Shown in pieces: positions 57,098 through 64,000 of a DNA stretch of 64,000 nt. Below the pieces are notes generated by a model, which saw only the letters and a program-made list of their open reading frames with translations, did no database searches and had not been told where the DNA came from. The DNA lies in NCBI GenBank assembly GCA_021234155.1, contig JAJEKV010000034.1, positions 10,628,697 through 10,692,696 on the forward strand, in the 5' to 3' direction. The stretch is from Isoetes taiwanensis. Taxonomy: Eukaryota > Streptophyta > Lycopodiopsida > Isoetales > Isoetaceae. The position numbers were made by a program, and so were the translations under genes. Numbering within the stretch: the stretch's first letter is position 1; each line of letters opens with the position of its first letter.

Positions 57098-58289
57098 TAA
57101 GATTCCATCAAGATTCTGCTAGATTGTCAAATTTTTTTGAAGATTCTCTTAGATTCCCCTATATTCTTTTGATATTCCTATAGATTCCTTAAGATCCTCT
57201 TTATATTTCCTCGATTTCCAAAGCTTATCCCAAGATTCTTTTAGATTCCCTTAGATTCCTTTAGATCCATGAAGATTCTCTTGAGATTCTCTCGATTCCC
57301 TAAGATTCCACTAAGATCCCCTAGATTCTTAAGGTTCCATATAAAGACTCCCTAGATTTTTTAAATATTATTTGAAAGATCCGTTTAGATTCCTCAAGAT
57401 TCTATGTAGATTCTCCTAGATTCCCTTAAATTCTATGAAGATTTCCCTAGATTCCTTTGATTCTTCTAGATTCCCTTAGATTCTCTGCAGATTCCCCTGG
57501 ACACACCTAGAGTCAAAGATTTTCCTAGATCCCTTTGGATTCCCCCTAGATTCCCTAAGATTCCACAAAGATCCTTAGATTCTTAAGGTTTTTACAAAGA
57601 TTTCCCTAGATTTTCAAAGATTACTTAAAGATTCTTGTAGATTCCCCAAGATTCTATGTAGATTCTTCTAGATTCCCTTAGATTCTATGAAGATTCCACT
57701 AGATTCTCTAAGATTCCATCAAGATTTTGCTAGATTCTCAAATATTTTTGAAGATTCTCTTAGATTCACCTATATTCTTTTGATATTCCTATAGATTCCT
57801 TAAGATCCTCTTTATATTTTCTCGATTTCCAAAGCTTATCCCAAGATTCTTTTAGATTCCCTTAGATTCCTTTAGATCCATGAAGATGTTCTTGAGATTC
57901 TCTCGATTCCCTAAGATTCCTCTAAGATCCCCCTAGATTCTTAAGGTTCCATATTAAGACTCCCCTAGATTTTTAAATATTATTTGAAGATCCGTTTAGA
58001 TTCCTCAAGATTCTATGTAGATTCTCCTAGATTCCATTACATTCTATGAAGATTCCCCTAGATTCTCAAAGATTCCATCAAGATTTCCCTAGATTCTTAA
58101 GCATTTTTTGAGGATTCTCTTAGATTCCCCTAGATTCTTTTGAGATTCCCATAGATTCCTTAAGATTCTCTTGAGATTCCCTTGATTCTCAAATATTATC
58201 CCAAGATTCCTCTAAGTTCCTCAAGTTTCTACATAGGTTCTTTTAGATTCCCTTAGGTTCTATGAAGATTCCCGTAGATTATCCGAGGT

Positions 58290-58837
58290 TGCACGGAATG
58301 ATGCCAAACCACTACTCATTGAAAAGCATTCAATGAGAGGAATCCAATGGTGTGGGTCCCACTTTGATCCGAGATTTCGATCGCAAGATAAAATCGTTTG
58401 AAGGCAGCACAAAAGAAGGAAGCTTCCATAATGCTTCATAATTAATGGGGTGCCACCTCATTACCTTTTCATTAAATAAGGGTGACACCTCACCTCCTTT
58501 AATATAAAAAACTCTAATTTAATAAAAAAACGAATGGCTAGGATTTCTCCTTCCCCCTTTGATCTAATGGTGGAGATTGGTTACACTAAATCCACTTTGG
58601 AAGGAAGCTTCCTTGGACCTTCCTGGTAAAAATCAAGGGCCATGGTTTCGCCTCCCCTTTTTGATCCAATGGTCCAGGGATGTATTGCATACCCCATGCA
58701 TGGCCATGCATCCCCCATGCATGACCCATCCATAATCCAATGGCCCACGTTGCGCCACACAACTAGTGCCCCCAATCCGACGGCAAAGAAGCATGTCACA
58801 TATTTTTAGCACATTATATAAACCATGGGTGCATCGT
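58290..58837. repeat. Conserved block copy C
   Basis: Same block; the tail goes straight from GGTGCATCGTTTCCCTAAG back into AGATTC repeats, so the extra segment of A/B is absent. One C is missing in the CATGC region, and an added G in CCTGGTAAAA is shared with D. Confidence 0.92.
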
Positions 58838-59280
58838 TTCCCTAAGATTCCCTTAGATTCCTTTAGATCCATGAAGATTCTCTTGAGATTCTCTCGATTC
58901 CCTAAGATTCCACTAAGATCCCCCTGGATTCTTAAGGTTCCATATAAAGACTCCCCTAGATTTTTAAATATTATTTGAAGATCCGTTTAGATTCCTCAAG
59001 ATTCTATGTAGATTCTCCTAGATTCCTTTAAATTCTATGAAGATTCCCCTAGATTCTCAAAGATTCCATCAAGATTTCCCTAGATTTTTAAGCATTTTTT
59101 GAAGATTCTCTTAGATTCCCCTAGATTCTTTTGAGATTCCCATAGATTCCTTAAGATTCTCTTAAGATTCCCTTGATTCTCAAATATTATCCCAAGATTC
59201 CTCTAAGTTCCCCAAGTTTCTACATAGGTTCTTTTAGATTCCCTTAGGTTCTATGAAGATTCCCGTAGATTATCCGAGGT

Positions 59281-59862
59281 TGCACGGAATGATGCCAAAC
59301 CACTACTCATTAAAAAGCATTCAATGAGAGGAATCCAATGGTGTGGGTCCCACTTTGATCCGAGATCTCGATCGCAAGATAAAATCGTTTGAAGGCATCA
59401 CAAAAGAAGGAAGCTTCCATAATGCTTCATAATTAATGGGGTGCCACCTCATTACCTTTTCATTAAATAAGGGTGACACCTCACCTCCTTTAATATAAAA
59501 AACTCTAATTTAATAAAAAAACGAATGGCTAGGATTTCTCCTTCCCCCTTTGATCTAATGGTGGAGATTGGTTACACTAAATCCACTTTGGAAGGAAGCT
59601 TCCTTGCACCTTCCTGGTAAAAATCAAGGGCCATGATTTCGCCTCCCCTTTTTGATGCAATGGTCCAGGGATATATTGCATACCCCCATGTATGGCCATG
59701 CATCCCCCATGCATGACCCATCCATAATCCAATGGCCCACGTCGCGCCACACAACTAGTGCCCCCAATCCGACGGCAAAGAAGCATGTCACATATTTTTA
59801 GCACATTATATAAACCATGGGTGCATCGTTTCCCTGGGACACATAGAATAATTTTATAAATA
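59281..59862. repeat. Conserved block copy D with terminal tail
   Basis: Same block followed by TTCCCTGGGACACATAGAAT and AATTTTATAAAT, then immediately by the unit start ATACAAGTTTTTG. This defines the junction between two complete units. Confidence 0.92.
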
Positions 59863-61087
59863 TACAAGTTTTTGTACTATGAGCGGTTGCACTATGAGGG
59901 ACTGTACAGATTCGACTAGAAGCAAAATGCAGTGCCATCCAACAAAGATTCTATTAAGATTCTCCTAGATTCTCTAAGACTCTAGGAAGATTTCCCTAGA
60001 TTCTATGAGATTCCATCAATGTTCGCTTATATTCCCCAAGATCCATTGATGATTCTTGGATAAGTCAAACTTAAAGTCATGCAATGAAGATTCTATAGAG
60101 ATTCTCCGAAATCCCATCAAGATTCTCTAGATACTCAAAGATTTTATGAAGATTCCCTAAGATTTCTTTATATTCTTAAGGATTCTTTTGAGATTCCTCT
60201 AGATTTCCAAAGATTATCCTAAGATTCCTCAAGATTCCCCAAGATTTCATGGAGATTCTTCTAGATTCCCTTAGATTCTCTGCAGATTCCTCTATAGAAA
60301 ACACTTAGAGTCAAAGATTTCCCTAGATCCCTTTGGATTCCCCCTAGATTCCCTAAGATTCCACAAAGATCCTTAGATTCTTAAGGTTTTTACAAAGATT
60401 TCCCTAGATTTTCAAAGATTACCTAAAGATTCTTTTAGATTCCCCAAGATTCTATGAAGATTCTTCTAAATTCCCTTAGATTCTACGAAGATTCCACTAG
60501 ATTGTCTAAGATTCCATCAAGATTCTGCTAGATTCTCAAATATTTTTTGAAGATTCTCTTAGATTCCCCTATATTCTTTTGATATTCCTATAGATTCCTT
60601 AAGATCCTCTTTATATTTCCTCGATTTCCAAAGCTGATCCCAAGATTCTTTTAGATTCCCTTAGATTCCTTTAGATTCATGAAGATTCTTTTGAGATTCT
60701 CTCGATTCCCTAAGATTCCACTAAGATCCCCCTAGATTCTTAAGGTTCCATATAAAGACTCCCCTAGATTTTTAAATATTATTTGAAGATCCGTTTAGAT
60801 TCCTCAAGATTCTATGTAGATTCTCCTAGATTCCTTTAAATTCTATGAAGATTCCCCTAGATTCTCAAAGATTCCATCAAGATTTCCCTAGATTTTTAAG
60901 CATTTTTTGAAGATTCTCTTAGATTCCCCTAGATTCTTTTGAGATTCCCATAGATTCCTTAAGATTCTCTTGAGATTCCCTTGATTCCCAAATATTATCC
61001 CAAGATTCCTCTAAGTTCCCCAAGTTTCTAGATAGGTTCTTTTAGATTCCCTTAGGTTCTATGAAGATTCCCTTAGATTATCCGAGT

Positions 61088-61668
61088 TGCACGGAATGAT
61101 GCCAAAACACTACTCATTGAAAAGCATTCGATGAGAGGAATCCAATGATGTGGGTCCCACTTTAATCCGAGATCTCGATCGCAAGATAAAGTCGTTTGAA
61201 GGCAACACAAAAGAAGGAAGCTTCCATAAATGCTTCATAATTAATGGGGTGCCACCTCATTACCTTTTCATTAAATAAGGGTGACACCACCTCCTTTAAT
61301 ATAAAAAACTCCAATTTAATAAAAAAACGAATGGCTAGGATTTCTCCTCCCCCCTTTGATCTAATGGTGGAGATTGGTTACACCAAATCCACTTTGGAAG
61401 GAAGCTTCCTTGCACCTTCCTGGTGAAAATCAAGGGCCATGATTTCGCCTCCTCTTTTTGATCCAATGGTCCAGGGATGCGTTGCATGCCCCATGCATGG
61501 CCATGCATCCCCCATGCATGACCCATCCATAATCCAATGGCCCACGTTGCGCCACACAACTAATGCCCCTAATCTGACGGCAAAGAAGCATGTCACATAT
61601 TTTTAGCACATTATATAAACCATGGGTGCATCGTTTCCCTGGGACACATAGAATAATTTTATAAATAT
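61088..61668. repeat. Conserved block copy E, right end of the array
   Basis: The most diverged direct copy (scattered substitutions and small indels), with the same terminal tail as D. It forms the right-hand partner of the inverted copy at 51437-51675. Confidence 0.92.
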
Positions 61669-63410
61669 AATGATAATGATATAATGAAAATATAATGATA
61701 TATAATGTAGGTGTGCACAAACACAAACACAATACTAAAGCACAAACACTTTAAGCCTTTCTCATGGTTGGCTTTCAGCTTCAATACACATTTCAGATTG
61801 ATCAAGCAACCTCAAAGATCCTTGGCAATAAATAAGTGGCTACAGCTCTGTTCTAGAGCTTTGTATATAAAAATATAAGAAACTCGAAATGGTCTAAAAG
61901 TGAAATGACTTCTTTATGATGCCAACTATAAACTGCAGAGCTTTGCCTATAATTTGAAAATGTTGTTTAATTAGCAAAGCTTGTCCTTTGAGCCAACATT
62001 AGCTCCTCAATCAATCTAGTCCGATTTTGAGATTACAAAAAGATTGTACTGGAAATGAACTGAGGGCCATCATATAAGTGTTGAGGAAAAAGTTTCTATT
62101 CCAAAGCAACCTTCTTGCAGTATCATTAACGGATAACTCATGGCATGGAGGAAAATATATAAAAATGCAGAAATATTTTAGAAATGGCAATTAGCTTCTA
62201 GCATAACATTGTGTGCTTAAACCACCTTCATTCCCAACAAAAATCTTCCCCCCCTCCAAATCGACCCTTGTAGTGTAGTGTAACTACCCAAAGTCATCAT
62301 TTTTTCTTTATCAAGAGCTTGTTGTCTCAAATCACGCTTCCAATATTGCCATAATCCAAGATTGAGTCTTCAAATTAATGGGCTCAAGGAGTAAGGATCT
62401 TACTTGTTTTGTAGTAAACGGCCTTCTGCAACTAGCATATGCAAAACGACCTCTGGCAAGCAGGAAAACTACTCTATTAAATTAGACCAGTGTACCCTAA
62501 GAAATCAACAAATAACTTCTGAATGCAAGCCAAACACACCTGTTTCTCATCGTTAAAGGTTTTCTGAAGACGACAGGGGCAAGAAAGATTTGCCACAAAA
62601 CGAAAGAAGCCCTCAAATCAGAATATAGATAGAAAGAAGAATAAAAAGAGGAGAAACTTGCCAAGTCAAGGCAAATGGTAAACAGAATAAGACAAGGCAT
62701 GCCTAGTCAGGAAAGAGGTTTCAGAAATAAGTTTGCCATTGGTAGAAGTGGTGGTAACCAAATTTCCATGGCTTTTCTAAATTTTTCCACCATAGATGGA
62801 GAAATTCTTAGATCTAGTGGCAGAAATTGATTTTAGATGAGGTGGCTTGCCAAAGATAGATAAAATTGCTAGAATTGTCGTAGGGTGGTTAGGCAAGCCT
62901 GCTAAAAATAGTAATTAAAAACTGTACATATCTCATCTAGCTTTATAAGCACAAGAAGATGCCATTGGAACACGAGCCTGAAGCACTATAATACTTACCT
63001 CAGTATAGGAAACTAATGTGATAAGAATTAATTTGAAGATACTAAATCCAAATATAGTCTCTCATGTCCGTCTCAAAGGTAGGTAGGTAGATAGGTAGGT
63101 TCTTTTATCGTCCACGGAGGCCAATCAGCCTATGGGACCCAACAAAACAAAGGGCCAAAGCCCAACAACAACAACAATAGTGGGCCGAAACCCTGGTACA
63201 GACAATGAAGATAATAAGGATCAGGGCTATGCGCTCACTGCCCACGGGTCGGAGGGCCACTGATCCCGAATAATAGCTTGCCTCCCTCTATACACTGGCC
63301 ACTACTGCCGCAAGCGAGCTTCCCGAACCCGGCACAATTCCCCCTTCCATAGGCACATCTGCACTGGAGGAAGATCCTCCTGGACGGAGAATGTCGTCCC
63401 CTTCAGATGA
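61669..63410. other. No recognisable gene
   Basis: AT-rich DNA with a (GTAG/GATA) microsatellite at about 63078-63100. From 63120 it becomes GC-richer with GGGCC(A/G)AA.CCC words. Nothing is assignable. Confidence 0.45.
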
Positions 63411-63911
63411 TTGCCATGCCGCAGGACATGCAGTCGAGAGATGGCATCCCGAAAGTGGACTAAGAGGTGTCGCGGGCGATCAGGCTATACTGCTCCAACT
63501 CGAGACGCCGAGATGATGCCTTCAGCCTGGATATGCATCTCCGTGGTGAAAAATTGTCGTGCTTCATCTGTACCGGAACAACCACCGTTCTCGGGGATGC
63601 TGATTAGACGCAAGGCCAGGGCATGTGGCCTACCTGCTGGCTTCGGACCTGGCTCAGAGGCAGGGGTGGGCATCGGATCTGGTGTCGAGGCCCCGACCAA
63701 CCCATCTGGTGCCGTCGAGGTCTGTGTGGACACGTCCACCCTAGCCGCACACGCAGGCCTGGTAGGTGCATGTGCGGTAGAGCAATGCAAGTGTTCAGAT
63801 GTTGGACCTGTGCTTAATCCTGGTAGGATGGTATTGGGACTGGCTGATCCGTGCCCTACCGACTGGATCAGCAACTCAAGAAGCTACACCCAGGCCCCTA
63901 GTGGCAACTGA
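63411..63911. other. Unassigned open frames on both strands
   Basis: A 166-codon plus-strand frame and a 129-codon minus-strand frame (63485-63874) overlap in GC-rich sequence. Either could be part of a transposon or gene running off the window. Neither shows a recognised motif; the minus frame is rich in P, S, T and A. Confidence 0.25.
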
Positions 63912-64000
63912 GCAGAGGCCCGAGTGAAAGTAACAATGGACTGGACCCCCACTGGACCATGTGGATGCTGGCCAGCATTCCTGGGGGCAGACACTGAAGC

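Larger units (their letters stand above)
52131..61668. repeat. 9.5-kb composite AGATTC minisatellite array
   Basis: Degenerate units of ~12-14 bp built on TAGATTC(C/T) and AAGATTC(C/T) run through nearly the whole interval. They are organised in longer units: the start segment ATACAAGTTTTTGTACTATG (52131 and 59862), then AGATTC repeats, then a ~548-bp conserved block (A 53361, B 56185, C 58290, D 59281, E 61088). A second-level duplication of 2824 bp spans A and B. The 59862-61668 part is one complete ~1.8-kb unit. There is no gene; stops are frequent in all frames of the minisatellite part. Confidence 0.93.

Noticed and set aside
53635-61732. A ~92-codon minus-strand open frame repeated in the five conserved blocks
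   Set aside because: It is kept open only because the blocks are near-identical. The C-terminal part differs by frameshifts between copies, and there is no domain motif or codon-level conservation, so coding is not supported.

Overview
The window is nuclear DNA from a land plant with a large, transposon-rich genome. The evidence is one spliced plant-type gene (eight coding exons with GT-AG introns), fragments of other plant nuclear genes (PPR, MTP1-like zinc transporter, poly(A)-binding protein, exosome CSL4, WD40), plant-type Ty3/gypsy and LINE elements, and a TRIM with an initiator-tRNA-Met primer site. I cannot fix the lineage from sequence alone; a fern or another large-genome plant is only a guess. 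I see no operon structure, CRISPR array, rRNA gene or convincing complete tRNA gene.

Layout. 0.8-6.9 kb: a decayed Ty3/gypsy element on the minus strand (gag, protease, RT, RNase H, integrase). 8.5-8.66 kb: a LINE 3' tail. 9.5-10.4 kb: a GC-rich inverted-repeat region with a minisatellite. 12.0-13.7 kb: the one apparently intact host gene, a glucose-6-phosphate 1-epimerase-like protein (302 aa as spliced). 16.2-16.75 kb: a hAT-type non-autonomous element with perfect 8-bp target duplication. 18.0-21.5 kb: two LINE C-terminal remnants. 21.7-22.15 kb: a TRIM. 28.4-30.1 kb: a PPR pseudogene split by an insertion that contains a TIR element. 31.3-36.0 kb: a second gypsy element on the minus strand, a chromovirus with an integrase chromodomain, inactivated mostly by single-base frameshifts. 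37.3 kb: a perfect 65-bp-arm hairpin. 38.3-40.1 kb: a hAT-type element carrying WD40-like exons. 42.7-49.6 kb: a cluster of gene fragments (zinc transporter, PABP, CSL4 in opposite orientation, one unidentified) with a MULE-type element among them. 51.4-61.7 kb: a large array of degenerate AGATTC minisatellite repeats with five direct copies of a ~548-bp conserved block, one inverted partial copy at its left edge, a twice-copied captured first exon, and a hAT MITE inserted in the array. 61.7-64 kb: no recognisable gene.

How it fits together: this is a landscape of nested insertions rather than a pathway. The recurring theme is capture of host-gene pieces, often 5' exons with introns, by DNA transposons or by the satellite array. 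The strongest undescribed candidates are the 10-kb AGATTC composite array, the exon-carrying hAT element, and the PABP/CSL4 fragment junction.
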